From Gillisia sp. Hel1_33_143 (GTDB taxonomy: Bacteria > Bacteroidota > Bacteroidia > Flavobacteriales > Flavobacteriaceae), in assembly GCF_900104765.1 (NCBI RefSeq), contig NZ_LT629737.1, positions 310,001 to 374,000 on the forward strand: a stretch of DNA of 64,000 nt. Reading direction: 5' to 3'. Of this stretch, positions 40,988-51,434 are shown in pieces. Under the pieces are notes generated by a model that worked only from the letters and a program-made list of their open reading frames with translations, had not been told where the DNA came from and ran no database searches. A program made the translations under genes and the position numbers. How positions within the stretch are numbered: the stretch's first letter is position 1; each line of letters begins with the position of its first letter.

Positions 40988-43900
40988 GAACTTCTTCTTC
41001 TCTTTGTTCTTTAATAGCTCTTTCAACTTCCTCATTTTTCACTTTTTTTCCTGTAGCCAACCAAATACTACCCACTTTTATATTATTACTGATAGATAGA
41101 AATAGCGGTAGAAGCAGTAATGTTAAGATGGTTGCTATCCCAATTCCGTAAGCAATAGAAATTGCCATTGGTTTTAAGAACTGGGCCTGTCTACTTTTTT
41201 CAAATATTAAAGGAGCTAATCCTGCTATGGTGGTGATAGAAGTTAAAAATATAGCTCTAAATCTGGAGCGCCCGGCCTCATATAGCGCCTTTTCAAACTT
41301 CATTCCTTCCACTAAAAAACTATTGAACTTTCCTATAAATACCAATCCATCATTTACCATGATCCCTATTAAAGCAATGATACCCAGTGCTGATAATACG
41401 TTTATTGGGAACCCATGAATCCAATGCCCCCACGCTACTCCAATAACACTAAATGGTATCATAATCATAAGAAGTAAAGGCTGACTGTAACTTCTAAAAG
41501 TAAATGCGATGGTGGCATAAATAAGGAATAAGACAATAGGTAACACTTTATTTGCAGATGCACTTAATTTATTTGCCTCTCTATTTTGTCCTTCATAAGA
41601 AACAGACAATGAAGGATATTGTGCGAGTATATCTGGCATGATATTATCCTCAATATCTTGTAAAATCTCTGTAGCAGATCCATTTGGATCTTCCATATCT
41701 GCGCTTACCCGAATTTCTCTTTTCCCCTCTAAATGACTTATAGATTCTGTTCCTCTAACGATCTCATAAGTAGCGATCTCTCTAAACGGAACTCTATTTC
41801 CAGACGGAGTTATTAACCTATAATCATCTAATTGTGTGATAGAAGATCGAGCTTCTAGATCATAGCGTACCCATACTCTAATCTCATCCTGTCCGCGTTG
41901 AAAGCGTTGTGCTTGCGCTCCAAAAAAGGCATTTCTAACCTGCCTCATTACGTTGTTGAGATCCAAGCCTAGCGCATAGGCATTGTTCTTTAGCTTAATG
42001 TCTATTTCTTTAATTCCCTTTGGATCGCTGTCTGTAACATCTTTAAGCAATGAGTTGTTCTCAAAAATTTCTTTAAGCTCTTCTTTAGCAGCTTCTAATT
42101 CTGAAATATTATTACCCAGCAATGATACAGAAACCGGACTTCCACCAAAATTTCCTCCAGAACCAAAGGTGAGACTTTCCACGCCAAATACAGGTCCTAC
42201 TTCTTCTCTTATAGAATTTGTTATCTCTGGAGATCCAAAATCTCTCTCTTCTCCCGGAAGTAGATTTACTTGCAAAGAGGCTTTATTATTACCAGGTCCC
42301 ACTTGCTTAATAATATTTTCTACTACTTGCTTATCTCCAGATTGCTTGGCAGAATATTCTTCATTCACTCTCCATGCAGCAGCCTCTACCATGCTAATTA
42401 TAGAGTCTGTTTTGGCAGGATTAGTACCTTCCGCCATCAAAAGGTCTATAGAAACCCTATCACTCGCTATACTTGGGAAAAGTGTGACTCTAATCCATCC
42501 TCCTCCAATTGCTCCTATAGTAAGTATAAAGAATACCAAGAGAATGGAAAAGCTCAATATCTGCTGACTTAGTACGAACTTAAGCACTGGGCTATAGATT
42601 CTATCTCTTAAGTAAGACATTATTCTATCTCCGGTTCTATTAAAACCTCTTAGCTTATCAAATATTTTAGCGAAGCCTTTTTTCTTCTCGTTTAGTACTT
42701 CAGAATCCCTTTTTAAGGCTTTAGAATGTGCTATATGCGCTGGTAATATTACAAGAGCTTCAACCAAAGATACAGTTAAGGTTAAAATAACAACTGTAGA
42801 AACTTCTCCAAAGAATTCTCCAATTCTACTATCTAAGAATAAGAAAGTACCAAATGCTAGTATCGTAGTTATTATTGCTGAAATAATTGGTGGCACTACT
42901 TCCATAGTACCATCTATAGCAGCATTAATAGGAGTTTTACCCATTTCATAATGCTGATAGATATTTTCTGAAATAACAATCCCATCATCTACCAGAATTC
43001 CTATAACGATAATCATCCCAAAAAGCGATAGAACATTTATAGTTACTCCAAATTGTTGTGCAAAAATGAACATCCCTAAAAAAGCAACAGGTAAACCAAA
43101 TGCCACCCAAAACGCCAATCTTGTATTTAAGAAAAATGAGAGAAAGAATAAAACCAATAATATACCAACAAAACCATTTTCCAGCAATAGCATGGTTCTT
43201 TGATTTAAGGTAATAGAAGAATCACTCACAACATCCAACCTTACATTAGTGTTCTTCTCATTAAATGCTGTTATGTATTCACGAACGTTCTCTGCCGTGG
43301 AGACAAGATCTTCACTGTTAGTATTACTAATTTGAATATTTACTGAGTTGTTACCATTAAAATAGGAAGCATTGGGAGTCTCAGAAAAACGATCTCTTAT
43401 CTCTGCAATATCACCTAACCTAACAGTCTGGCCGCTGGCACTAGCTCTTACTACTAGATCATTTAAAGCATCTCCATAGTAAGATCTATTATTAGCACGT
43501 ATTAAGTAATCTTCTGCATTTGTTTTAATGGTACCACCGGTAGAAAGAATGTTCGCATTAGAAACGGTAGCAGCCACTTCTTCAAATGAAAGATTATAGG
43601 CCAAAAGATCTTCTTGACTTACTGCTATCTCTATCTCTTCTTGAGGAAATCCGGAAATACTAATTTGAGAAATACCATCTATTCCTCTAAGGTCGTTCTC
43701 AATTTGTTGGCTAATTTGTTTTAAAGTAGCTAGCGGAATATTTTCTCCACTTACCGAAAAACTAATTGTAGATCTAATTTGCTCCTGTTTTGCAACCACC
43801 AAAGGTTCCATTCCTGATGGAAAATTAGGAACCCTATCTACAGCGTTCTTAACTTCAGCTAGAAGAGCATCAATATTTTCACCTTTTTCTATTTCTACGG

Positions 43901-44177
43901 TTATTGATCCTCCACTCTCACGAGCCGTTGAAGTTACCCGATCTATACCTACCAATCCTTTAAGATTATCTTCAATCTTCAGAATAATTCCCTCTTCGAT
44001 CTCTTCTGGTGAAGATCCCGGATAAGCTACACTAATTGTTATGATCTTAGAATCTACCAATGGAAAGAAGGAAGACTTCATGTTCATAACTCCAATTATT
44101 CCGAAGATCACAAAAGCGAAGATCAAAATATTAACTGCAACCTCGTATTTTATAAAATAACTAATTATTTTTCTCAC
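40974..44177 (-). CDS. RND efflux permease (HAE/MdtC-like group)
   Basis: 1067 aa, 12 helices with two large periplasmic loops. The TM4 motif GILVDDGIVISENIY has the Asp-Asp pair of drug-type RND pumps, not the DGAV form of metal pumps. The loop segment YPGSSPEEIEEGIILKIED is typical of RND N-terminal pore domains. The start codon is GTG at 44177, two nt after the adaptor stop. It is an envelope pump for organic substrates, probably resident core genome. Confidence 0.93.
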   Translation of the reverse strand: MRKIISYFIKYEVAVNILIFAFVIFGIIGVMNMKSSFFPLVDSKIITISVAYPGSSPEEIEEGIILKIEDNLKGLVGIDRVTSTARESGGSITVEIEKGENIDALLAEVKNAVDRVPNFPSGMEPLVVAKQEQIRSTISFSVSGENIPLATLKQISQQIENDLRGIDGISQISISGFPQEEIEIAVSQEDLLAYNLSFEEVAATVSNANILSTGGTIKTNAEDYLIRANNRSYYGDALNDLVVRASASGQTVRLGDIAEIRDRFSETPNASYFNGNNSVNIQISNTNSEDLVSTAENVREYITAFNEKNTNVRLDVVSDSSITLNQRTMLLLENGFVGILLVLFFLSFFLNTRLAFWVAFGLPVAFLGMFIFAQQFGVTINVLSLFGMIIVIGILVDDGIVISENIYQHYEMGKTPINAAIDGTMEVVPPIISAIITTILAFGTFLFLDSRIGEFFGEVSTVVILTLTVSLVEALVILPAHIAHSKALKRDSEVLNEKKKGFAKIFDKLRGFNRTGDRIMSYLRDRIYSPVLKFVLSQQILSFSILLVFFILTIGAIGGGWIRVTLFPSIASDRVSIDLLMAEGTNPAKTDSIISMVEAAAWRVNEEYSAKQSGDKQVVENIIKQVGPGNNKASLQVNLLPGEERDFGSPEITNSIREEVGPVFGVESLTFGSGGNFGGSPVSVSLLGNNISELEAAKEELKEIFENNSLLKDVTDSDPKGIKEIDIKLKNNAYALGLDLNNVMRQVRNAFFGAQAQRFQRGQDEIRVWVRYDLEARSSITQLDDYRLITPSGNRVPFREIATYEIVRGTESISHLEGKREIRVSADMEDPNGSATEILQDIEDNIMPDILAQYPSLSVSYEGQNREANKLSASANKVLPIVLFLIYATIAFTFRSYSQPLLLMIMIPFSVIGVAWGHWIHGFPINVLSALGIIALIGIMVNDGLVFIGKFNSFLVEGMKFEKALYEAGRSRFRAIFLTSITTIAGLAPLIFEKSRQAQFLKPMAISIAYGIGIATILTLLLLPLFLSISNNIKVGSIWLATGKKVKNEEVERAIKEQREEEVHEAS

Positions 44178-44179
44178 AA

Positions 44180-45310
44180 CTAGTTGATGTTAGATAGGTT
44201 GGTATTACTATTTATTTCTACAGGCATACCTACGAATGCTCCAGGTACCGGAGCAGAAATAAGTTCAGTTCCATTTTCTAATCCCGTGATAATTACAGAC
44301 TCTGATGTAAAATGAACTACATTGATTTCTGCAAGTTGAAGCACATTGTTCTCCACTACATAAACCTTGTTTTGAGAGACCAATAGATTTCTGGGAATAG
44401 ATGTAGCATTTTCTACATTTCTTGCCGCTACACTAGCTTCTAAATACATCCCCTCTTTAACTTTAGCATCTTCAATCTTAATAAAGACCTGTACCGTTTG
44501 AGAATTTGCATCTATCTTACTATTAACTCTACTAACTTCCCCTTTAAACTGTTGAGTTCCCTCTAAATTTTTTAAATCTACTTCTTCTCCTACTTTTAAA
44601 AGATCACTAAATGATTTTCTAATTGCAACTTCCAACTCATAAGCTGAAGGATCTATAAATTCTCCTAATCGCTGTCCAGGTCTTACCAAAGAACCCTCTG
44701 TTACAACTGCATCTGTTAGCACTCCGTTATATGGAGCAACAATGATGAACTTATTTAATCTGGTTTCTAAATTCTTTATGTTATAATAACCGGAAACTAT
44801 ACCTCTACCAGATATAAAATAATTTTCCTGATCTGATGAAGGTTTTGGTAAGGGAGCCAAGCTTCTATTAACATCAAAATTATTTAAATAAGTCTCCCAC
44901 TTCTTAAAATCATCTGGATAATCCAGTCTTAGATCTGGCATCACCGATGCAATTTTATTATACAGCTCACTTTTTGAAGCTCTAACATTAGCTGCATATT
45001 CTACCGCATCTATTCTTAAAAGCACCTGCCCTTTGCTATATTCCTGTCCGGGTCTAAATGGTTTAGAACTGCTTCTAAATATACCCTCTACTTCAGAGAA
45101 TAAACTGGTTTTTTGTAGAGCTGTAACGGTTCCATTAGCAGGAATAACGATAGGTACCGTACCATTATCCACTTTTTGAACGTATACCGATTTAATTACT
45201 TTTTTAGCAGGAGGTCTTTCCTTGGTATTACTGTCTATAATAGATTTAGCAACAGAGATGGCTGCAATTACCAGTACTACTCCAAGAATTGATAGTATAA
45301 TTTTACGCAT
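44180..45310 (-). CDS. RND periplasmic adaptor
   Basis: 376 aa. Uncleaved N-terminal anchor (IILSILGVVLVIAAISVA), then a lipoyl domain (EYSKGQVLLRID and APYNGVLTDAVV), a short hairpin and a barrel domain. No lipobox. It heads the three-gene operon; a TACTTTTG box at 45340-45347 on the minus strand, 30 nt upstream of the ATG, is a likely -7 element, but I saw no TTG at the usual distance. Confidence 0.92.
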   Translation of the reverse strand: MRKIILSILGVVLVIAAISVAKSIIDSNTKERPPAKKVIKSVYVQKVDNGTVPIVIPANGTVTALQKTSLFSEVEGIFRSSSKPFRPGQEYSKGQVLLRIDAVEYAANVRASKSELYNKIASVMPDLRLDYPDDFKKWETYLNNFDVNRSLAPLPKPSSDQENYFISGRGIVSGYYNIKNLETRLNKFIIVAPYNGVLTDAVVTEGSLVRPGQRLGEFIDPSAYELEVAIRKSFSDLLKVGEEVDLKNLEGTQQFKGEVSRVNSKIDANSQTVQVFIKIEDAKVKEGMYLEASVAARNVENATSIPRNLLVSQNKVYVVENNVLQLAEINVVHFTSESVIITGLENGTELISAPVPGAFVGMPVEINSNTNLSNIN

Positions 45311-45498
45311 GCTTTACTTTTAATTACCCTTTAGACTCTCAAAAGTAAAAAGCGTTTAATTTATAAAGCTACTAAATTACAGAAATAAGCCAAGTTAATT
45401 GAGTTGCTTGTAAAAAACAGACATAAAAAAAGGCAATCAAATTGTTCTAAAACAATTAATTACCCTTTATACAATGAAAAGAATTTTATTGACTACAA

Positions 45499-45526
45499 GT
45501 CGATTTTAAAATGCTACAAAATCGAC
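45499..45526 (-). terminator. possible terminator of the ABC-F gene
   Basis: GTCGATTTT (45499-45507) and AAAATCGAC (45518-45526), 9-bp arms with a 10-base loop, 11 nt after the stop of the ABC-F gene. No strong T tract follows. The 130 bases beyond it to the next gene show nothing else. Confidence 0.4.
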
Positions 45527-45536
45527 CTCGTAAATA

Positions 45537-47450
45537 TTAAGAAATTGTTTCAAGTTCAGACTGAAGCTTTTCCCATGAAGCCATTAATGACTCTAATTCT
45601 TTTTTGTTCTTTTTATAATTCTCTAAAAAATTAGGTTTAGCAATGGCTTTATTATAATCTGTTGCCATCTCCAAATCTTTAACTTTCAGCTCCTTCTCCA
45701 ACTTGTTGATCTTAGCCTCGGTATTGCTTAATTTATTCTGAAGAGATTTGAACTTCTTTTGATCATTATAAGCCTGCTTATTATCATTATTCTTGTTGTC
45801 TTCTTTCACCACCTTATCTCGCTTTTCTATAGCGCGCATATTCTCAACATTTCGCTGCTCTAGATAAAAATCTATATCACCTAAATATTCTTTTATCTGT
45901 CTATCTTTAAATTCATAAACAGTGCTTGTAAGATTCTGTAAGAAATCTCTATCGTGAGAAACGATAATTAGAGTCCCTTCAAAGCTTTTCAATGCTTCCT
46001 TAAGCACGTTCTTAGATTTTATATCTAAGTGGTTGGTAGGCTCATCCATAATAAGCACATTGAAGGGCTGAAGCAATAATTTACAAAGCGCCAATCTATT
46101 TCGCTCTCCACCAGAAAGTACTTTTACTTTTTTGCTTACTTCATCTCCTCTAAAAAGAAATGATCCAAGCATGTCTCTAACTTTACTTCTGGTAGACTCT
46201 GTGGCAGCATCTATCATTGTATCTAGCACCGTTTTTTCACCATCCAGCTCATCTGCCTGATTTTGTGCAAAATACCCCAATTGTACATTGTGCCCGAGTT
46301 TTAAATTCCCGGTATGATCTATTTCCCCAACTATTATCTTAGCCAATGTAGTTTTACCTTGCCCGTTTTGACCAACAAAGGCAATTTTACTACTGCGCTC
46401 AATAAGCAGGTCTATATCTTCTAGAATCTGTACTTTCCCATAAGCCTTCCCTATTTCTTCTGTCTCCACCACGATTTTACCTGGTTGTACAGAAATAGGA
46501 AAACGCAAATTCATCACTGCATTATCATCTTCATCTACCTCTATTCTATCAACTTTATCTAGTTTTTTGATTAGAGATTGGGCCATAGAGGCTTTAGATG
46601 CCTTAGCACGGAATTTTTCAATAAGCTTTTCTGTTTGCTCTATCTGCTTTGCCTGATTTTTCTGAGAAGCTAATTGTTGTTCTCTTAATTCTTGGCGCAA
46701 GACTAAGTATTCAGAATAAGGTTTCTTATAATCATAGATCTTCCCTAAAGATATCTCTATAGTTCTATTGGTAACATTATCTAAGAACATCTTATCGTGA
46801 GAAACAATGATCACACAACCGGTATAATTATTCAAGAATTGTTCTAACCAGATAATAGATTCTATATCGAGGTGGTTGGTAGGCTCATCCAATAGCAAAA
46901 TATCATTGCTTTGAAGTAATAGTTTTGCCAGTTCAATTCTCATTCTCCATCCTCCCGAAAAGGTATCTGTTAGCTTGTCGAACTTTTCACGGTCAAAACC
47001 AAGACCCATTAAAACTTTCTCTGTATCACCCTGATAGTTATACCCACCTATGATCTCATATTGATGCGTAAGTTCAGTTAGATCATGAATAAGATCCATA
47101 TACTCGTCACTTTCATAATCTGTTCTGATGGCTAGCTGTTCATTAATATGAGCTATCTTTTTCTCTATAACCTTTATTTCCACAAAGGCCTGTTGCGCCT
47201 CGTCAATAACAGTTCTACCCTGAATAAAATCAATATCTTGCTTTAAAAATCCAATTTTAAGCTCTTTATCCTTAGCAATTTGACCTGTATCAGGCTCCTG
47301 TTCTCCAGATAGTATTTTGAGCATCGTCGATTTTCCGGCTCCGTTCTTACCAATAAGTCCTACGCGGTCTCCCGCTCCTAACCTAAAAGTAATTTCATCA
47401 AACAAGTACTCCCCGCCAAATGATATCGATAAATTGTGAATGTTAAGCAT
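45537..47450 (-). CDS. ABC-F family ATPase (Uup/YdiF-like)
   Basis: 637 aa with two ABC domains and no membrane helices. Domain 1: Walker A GKNGAGKST, signature FSGGWRMR, Walker B LLLDEPTNHLD. The linker has basic helical text (QIEQTEKLIEKFRAKASKAS). Domain 2: GQNGQGKTT, LSGGERNRL and LIMDEPTNHLD. The C-terminal about 90 residues form a charged coiled coil. ABC-F proteins act on ribosomes as translation factors or protect them from antibiotics; this subgroup is normally housekeeping. A CATCTTTG sequence just upstream may be the -7 box. Confidence 0.93.
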   Translation of the reverse strand: MLNIHNLSISFGGEYLFDEITFRLGAGDRVGLIGKNGAGKSTMLKILSGEQEPDTGQIAKDKELKIGFLKQDIDFIQGRTVIDEAQQAFVEIKVIEKKIAHINEQLAIRTDYESDEYMDLIHDLTELTHQYEIIGGYNYQGDTEKVLMGLGFDREKFDKLTDTFSGGWRMRIELAKLLLQSNDILLLDEPTNHLDIESIIWLEQFLNNYTGCVIIVSHDKMFLDNVTNRTIEISLGKIYDYKKPYSEYLVLRQELREQQLASQKNQAKQIEQTEKLIEKFRAKASKASMAQSLIKKLDKVDRIEVDEDDNAVMNLRFPISVQPGKIVVETEEIGKAYGKVQILEDIDLLIERSSKIAFVGQNGQGKTTLAKIIVGEIDHTGNLKLGHNVQLGYFAQNQADELDGEKTVLDTMIDAATESTRSKVRDMLGSFLFRGDEVSKKVKVLSGGERNRLALCKLLLQPFNVLIMDEPTNHLDIKSKNVLKEALKSFEGTLIIVSHDRDFLQNLTSTVYEFKDRQIKEYLGDIDFYLEQRNVENMRAIEKRDKVVKEDNKNNDNKQAYNDQKKFKSLQNKLSNTEAKINKLEKELKVKDLEMATDYNKAIAKPNFLENYKKNKKELESLMASWEKLQSELETIS

Positions 47451-47803
47451 GTTATCCTTCTAATATTTTTGCAAAGATGCCTATTTTTAAATTGCTAAAA
47501 AAATGGAAATGAAAATCTTACAAGGAACTGAAATAAATGATAATTTCTGCTATCAAAATATATCCAGTTATATTCAGATTGAACCAACTTTCATTTCGCT
47601 TTAAATCAAAAGTCCCTTTTAATAGATAAGAATCACTTGAGAATATGTATCAAAGTAGCTGGAAACAATTTAAACAATACTAATACATAACTCTACTATG
47701 GTTATAGTAACAGCAATTACATAAATATATCTTAGATGGACAATTCTTAAGCAAACGCAGCAACTCAACTATAAATTAATACATTTCACTGCCTCAAGAT
47801 TGT
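47451..47803. other. 353-base gap without a gene
   Basis: AT-rich intergenic DNA between the ABC-F gene (start at 47450) and the FAD oxidoreductase (stop at 47804). No reading frame of protein-like content, no repeat and no RNA fold was noticed. The end near 47450 contains the promoter of the ABC-F gene. Confidence 0.7.
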
Positions 47804-48865
47804 TTAAGAAGATAATGAAGGAAAATAGTTATAATATCTACTGATATTCACTTCTTCTGAAATATCGGTATCATTTAGTAAATGACCCACTAGCTCTTTT
47901 GCTATGGTTGGCGCTATGAGAACTCCTCTACTTCCAAAACCATTACAGCAATATATAGTAGGGTGGTCTGGATGATTCCCTACCATAGGTTTTCTGTCTG
48001 GAGTTGCAGGCCTTATTCCTGCCATTTGGTCTACTATGGTATAATCACACTTTAGAAAAGCATCTAGCTTCTTTAATAAATATTCTTTAGATGCCTCCTT
48101 AGGTTCAGAAGTATGATCGTGGTTATCATAAGTTGCTCCCACTTTATAATGATCATTTCCAATTGGAAGAATAAATACAGAAGATTTAACAGCAACTTCC
48201 AATTTAAGATCTTCTGCTTTAACAATTATATATTCCCCTTTATTTCCATGCAATGGCAAGCAATTAAAAAATGGATTATCTTTCATTCCATAGCCTTCAC
48301 AAAAAATTACAGCTTTTGCATGAATTCCTTTATATTCTACACCACCCGTTCTAAAATGTAAAAGATCATGTTCAAACTCTTCAGATTCCAGTGCTCCAAA
48401 AGATCTTATATAATTACTGAAATGATTAATTAGCAATTCAGTATTAATAACTCCTGTATGATTTACTTTTCCGAATGAATGATCTGAAGGTATAGATGAA
48501 TTAATAGAAGATACCAGCTTAGGGTCTAAAAATTTTGATAATGAAGGCTTATCTATTGCCTCAAACCAATTATTCTGCTCTTCTACAGAGTTAAATTTTC
48601 TATAGATTGGCATTTCTTTAATAATTGAGACATTTAACTTCTCTTCCAGTTCTTTATAAAATGGAAGTGCCACTTCTAATTGTTTATCGGCATTCCATGC
48701 TAGTGTGAACCTTTTCAGAATAACAGGATTAAAGATTCCCCCTGCTACCACAGAAGACTTTTGAGAATGATTCTCATAAACTTTGATCTTCATTCCTGCA
48801 TTTAGCAATTCTTCTGCTACTGCTATTCCACTTAAACCGGCTCCAACAATTATATAATCTATCAT
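47804..48865 (-). CDS. FAD-dependent oxidoreductase (DAO family)
   Basis: 353 aa. The N-terminus DYIIVGAGLSGIAVAEELL is a GxGxxG FAD site, with the second strand VYENHSQKSSVVAGGIFNP. C-terminal family part: GIRPATPDRKPMVGNHPDHP and FGSRGVLIAPTIA. It resembles glycine/D-amino acid oxidases and the C-terminal oxidase domain of MnmC, without the methyltransferase part. In flavobacteria it usually lies next to gldKLMN, but it is not known to be needed for gliding. The substrate is not known. Confidence 0.88.
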   Translation of the reverse strand: MIDYIIVGAGLSGIAVAEELLNAGMKIKVYENHSQKSSVVAGGIFNPVILKRFTLAWNADKQLEVALPFYKELEEKLNVSIIKEMPIYRKFNSVEEQNNWFEAIDKPSLSKFLDPKLVSSINSSIPSDHSFGKVNHTGVINTELLINHFSNYIRSFGALESEEFEHDLLHFRTGGVEYKGIHAKAVIFCEGYGMKDNPFFNCLPLHGNKGEYIIVKAEDLKLEVAVKSSVFILPIGNDHYKVGATYDNHDHTSEPKEASKEYLLKKLDAFLKCDYTIVDQMAGIRPATPDRKPMVGNHPDHPTIYCCNGFGSRGVLIAPTIAKELVGHLLNDTDISEEVNISRYYNYFPSLSS

Positions 48866-48876
48866 GGTATAAAATT

Positions 48877-48907
48877 AAAAAACGCTCCGAAATATCGGAG
48901 CGTTTTT
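48877..48907 (-). terminator. intrinsic terminator of the gldKLMN operon
   Basis: AAAACGCTCCGA and TCGGAGCGTTTT (minus strand) with a 4-base loop and T runs on both sides, 24 nt after the gldN stop. The symmetry lets it work in both directions, but the gene before it is on the minus strand. Confidence 0.9.
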
Positions 48908-48930
48908 GGAATTAAATATGGAAATAATTA

Positions 48931-49824
48931 TTAATAATTCCACATATCTTGTTCAAAATTACGTATCTGCTCTTGTATACGTTGAGATTCTAATAACTGC
49001 ATAAATGCATTATCTGTTATATAATCATCAACAGTTCTATCTCCTTGTACGTTATCTTCTTTATAAATAACCGCATTAAATCTTCTAGCATTCAAGAGAT
49101 GGTCGAAGGTAATGGAAGAGGCTGTATTGCTTCCATTAAAGGCATCATTATCAAATAACAATGGCCTAGCATCCGGAAACCATACCCAAAACAATTCTAC
49201 TAGATCTGGTTCTTCATCATCAATAAAGTTAACATCTGGAGCCACAGGAGCAATTCCTAAGATTCTATATTTTAACTCTGCCTGACGCTTATCAAAATAC
49301 CACATCCCACGAACATGATACTCTGCTATATCTGCAGAAGTAATATCTCTTCTATCAATAAATTGTTCCTCTATTTGTTCTCCGGCATTATACTGTTCTA
49401 TACCAAGATCTGTAGTATCTACTTTAGAAATAGCTGCACTAATATCATTAAGCGTGCGCTTTTCATTAAAGTAAGAATCTGCATAAATATTTTTGATCTT
49501 TCCAGCCTTAATACCACCCATTAAAACATCATAAAGTGATCTTCTATTCCCACCGATGTTATTGGTGTCTATTGGATAATATAAAGGAAAGTTAACTCTT
49601 TCATCAAGATCTATAATTTCCCAAACATTTTTAGACCATAGTACATCTCTATCATCAACGTAACCATAATCTAATGGTTTATTCTCCTTCGCTACTTTAA
49701 GCTCGGCTGCAGATAATTTCCCTATTTCATCTGGTGTTGTAGCATTCAAAAGATTTGATTGCCCAAAAGATGATGCAGAAAGTAATAATCCAACTGTACC
49801 TAGCAAAAATTGATTCCACTTCAT
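48931..49824 (-). CDS. gldN: gliding motility/T9SS protein GldN
   Basis: 297 aa with signal peptide (LLGTVGLLLSASSFGQ). Body motifs ENKPLDYGYVDDRDVLWSKN and NFPLYYPIDTNN are typical of GldN/PorN. With GldK it forms the periplasmic ring of the type IX secretion system. It is last in the operon gldK-gldL-gldM-gldN, 13 nt after gldM, followed by a strong terminator. Length and order are as in other Flavobacteriaceae. Confidence 0.96.
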   Translation of the reverse strand: MKWNQFLLGTVGLLLSASSFGQSNLLNATTPDEIGKLSAAELKVAKENKPLDYGYVDDRDVLWSKNVWEIIDLDERVNFPLYYPIDTNNIGGNRRSLYDVLMGGIKAGKIKNIYADSYFNEKRTLNDISAAISKVDTTDLGIEQYNAGEQIEEQFIDRRDITSADIAEYHVRGMWYFDKRQAELKYRILGIAPVAPDVNFIDDEEPDLVELFWVWFPDARPLLFDNDAFNGSNTASSITFDHLLNARRFNAVIYKEDNVQGDRTVDDYITDNAFMQLLESQRIQEQIRNFEQDMWNY

Positions 49825-49837
49825 GGTATTGTTTTTA

Positions 49838-51379
49838 TTAATTTGTTAACTCTACAAATACTGGAGATACTTTTTTAAGCTTGTATCCAGAATTTGTAGC
49901 TAATTGTGCTTGAATTTCAAAAATTTGCACTGTTTCTCCTCTACCTGCTCTTCTTAATGCAGCTTTTGCAGAAGCGTCTAAAGAACTTCCTCTAACCTGA
50001 ATGGTTGGTTGCCCAGAAACTTTAAAACTAAATCCGGAAACCCTTAAAGCAAGGTCAAAATCGAAGTCTGGAAGTAATGCTCCAATAGTAGAAGCTTCTA
50101 AACTGTTTCTTTGCATTTTCACAGAACCATCTTCTCCACGAATTGTACCAACTGGAGTTGGGATATCTTTTATTCTGAAAGACTTACTGTCTGAAACTGT
50201 TTCTCCACCAGGAAGTTTACCGCTTACATTAATAGTTACCTCACGTGCCTGAACGGTTGTAACATCCATAACATATTTACCAGCACCTCCAGCAGCTCTT
50301 AAACCTGGAGCATTTGCATTTACACTTCCAACGCCAGGAATAGAGATAGTCATTGGGTTTTGAACCCCACGATACACCACATTCATCTTATCTGCAGATA
50401 TAACGGCAGAATTAGGTTTTGGTATTACAGCATATGAACTTTTAATTGGGATTTTAACAACCGAGTCTCCTTCTTTAAACTGGATCTCCCCATTGATTTG
50501 CTGCTCTCCAACATTTCCTGCAGGAAAATTAAGAACAACTTGCCCAGCTTCGTTGCTGCTTACTTTATTTCCATTAACCACTACATTGTCAAATTTTAAA
50601 GTTTTATCTACACGCCCTAAAACAACTTTCCCTTTGAAGCTCTCTCCAGAGAAGAATGCTGTTTTCTCAGGAACTACAATAGCTTCATAGTTGGTTAAAG
50701 AAACTTCACTTGTTAACTGACCAGATAACATTGCAGAAAGTACTTCACTTTCTGTAGTTTTAATATCTGATTGTATTTGAGTTAACTTGGTAATAGATGC
50801 AACCAAAGGAAATCCTTCGTAGTTATATTTTAACCACTCAACTTTAGCACCATCTACATTTTGTTCTTCTGTAGAAAACTTATCTCGGATATTAGATTTA
50901 ATAGATTCAAAACCTTTTTCGTCTCCAATCACATTTACTACACCTTCGCGATATGCTTTTACCTGATCTAAGAATTCCTGTCCTTTAGGACCAACTCTAC
51001 CACTTTGGAAGAACATTTCGTCAAGATCATTAGATTTATCCATTTCTTCATATTCTTGCTTGTCATCAACATTAGCAAGAAGTTCAGATTTTAGATTTTC
51101 GATATAACTATTAAAGCTTGAAGATAGCTGATCTATCTTTTCAGCTTTCGCTTTTAACGGTGCATATTTTGCAGGTTGCTCCCCTGCCTTTTCATCTAAG
51201 CTTGCCATAAATGCAGCATTACGCTGAGAGGTGGTAGCATTAGACTCGGTTAATTTTTCATTCATTAGTCCAAAAGCAGTAAGTACTTCTTTAGACATAT
51301 TTAAAGCCAGCATTGCGATGAAAACCAGGTACATTAGGTTTATCATCTTCTGTCTTGGTGTTTGTTTTCCAGACGCCAT
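49838..51379 (-). CDS. gldM: gliding motility/T9SS protein GldM
   Basis: 513 aa. One N-terminal membrane helix (INLMYLVFIAMLALNMS) after a short basic start, then a long periplasmic part of four beta-rich domains. GldM spans the periplasm and, with GldL, is the proton-powered rotary motor of the T9SS and gliding. The N-terminal Glu (NMSKEVL) is the conserved acidic residue that pairs with GldL. It lies 55 nt after gldL. Confidence 0.96.
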   Translation of the reverse strand: MASGKQTPRQKMINLMYLVFIAMLALNMSKEVLTAFGLMNEKLTESNATTSQRNAAFMASLDEKAGEQPAKYAPLKAKAEKIDQLSSSFNSYIENLKSELLANVDDKQEYEEMDKSNDLDEMFFQSGRVGPKGQEFLDQVKAYREGVVNVIGDEKGFESIKSNIRDKFSTEEQNVDGAKVEWLKYNYEGFPLVASITKLTQIQSDIKTTESEVLSAMLSGQLTSEVSLTNYEAIVVPEKTAFFSGESFKGKVVLGRVDKTLKFDNVVVNGNKVSSNEAGQVVLNFPAGNVGEQQINGEIQFKEGDSVVKIPIKSSYAVIPKPNSAVISADKMNVVYRGVQNPMTISIPGVGSVNANAPGLRAAGGAGKYVMDVTTVQAREVTINVSGKLPGGETVSDSKSFRIKDIPTPVGTIRGEDGSVKMQRNSLEASTIGALLPDFDFDLALRVSGFSFKVSGQPTIQVRGSSLDASAKAALRRAGRGETVQIFEIQAQLATNSGYKLKKVSPVFVELTN

Positions 51380-51434
51380 GTATAATTAGTTTAGTTTCTT
51401 ATTAATATTTTTAATCGTCATCACAACTAATTAA

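Noticed and set aside
45404-45634. 76-codon plus-strand frame over the end of the ABC-F gene
   Set aside because: Overlaps a certain gene antisense and contains the stem-loop region; no protein-like features.
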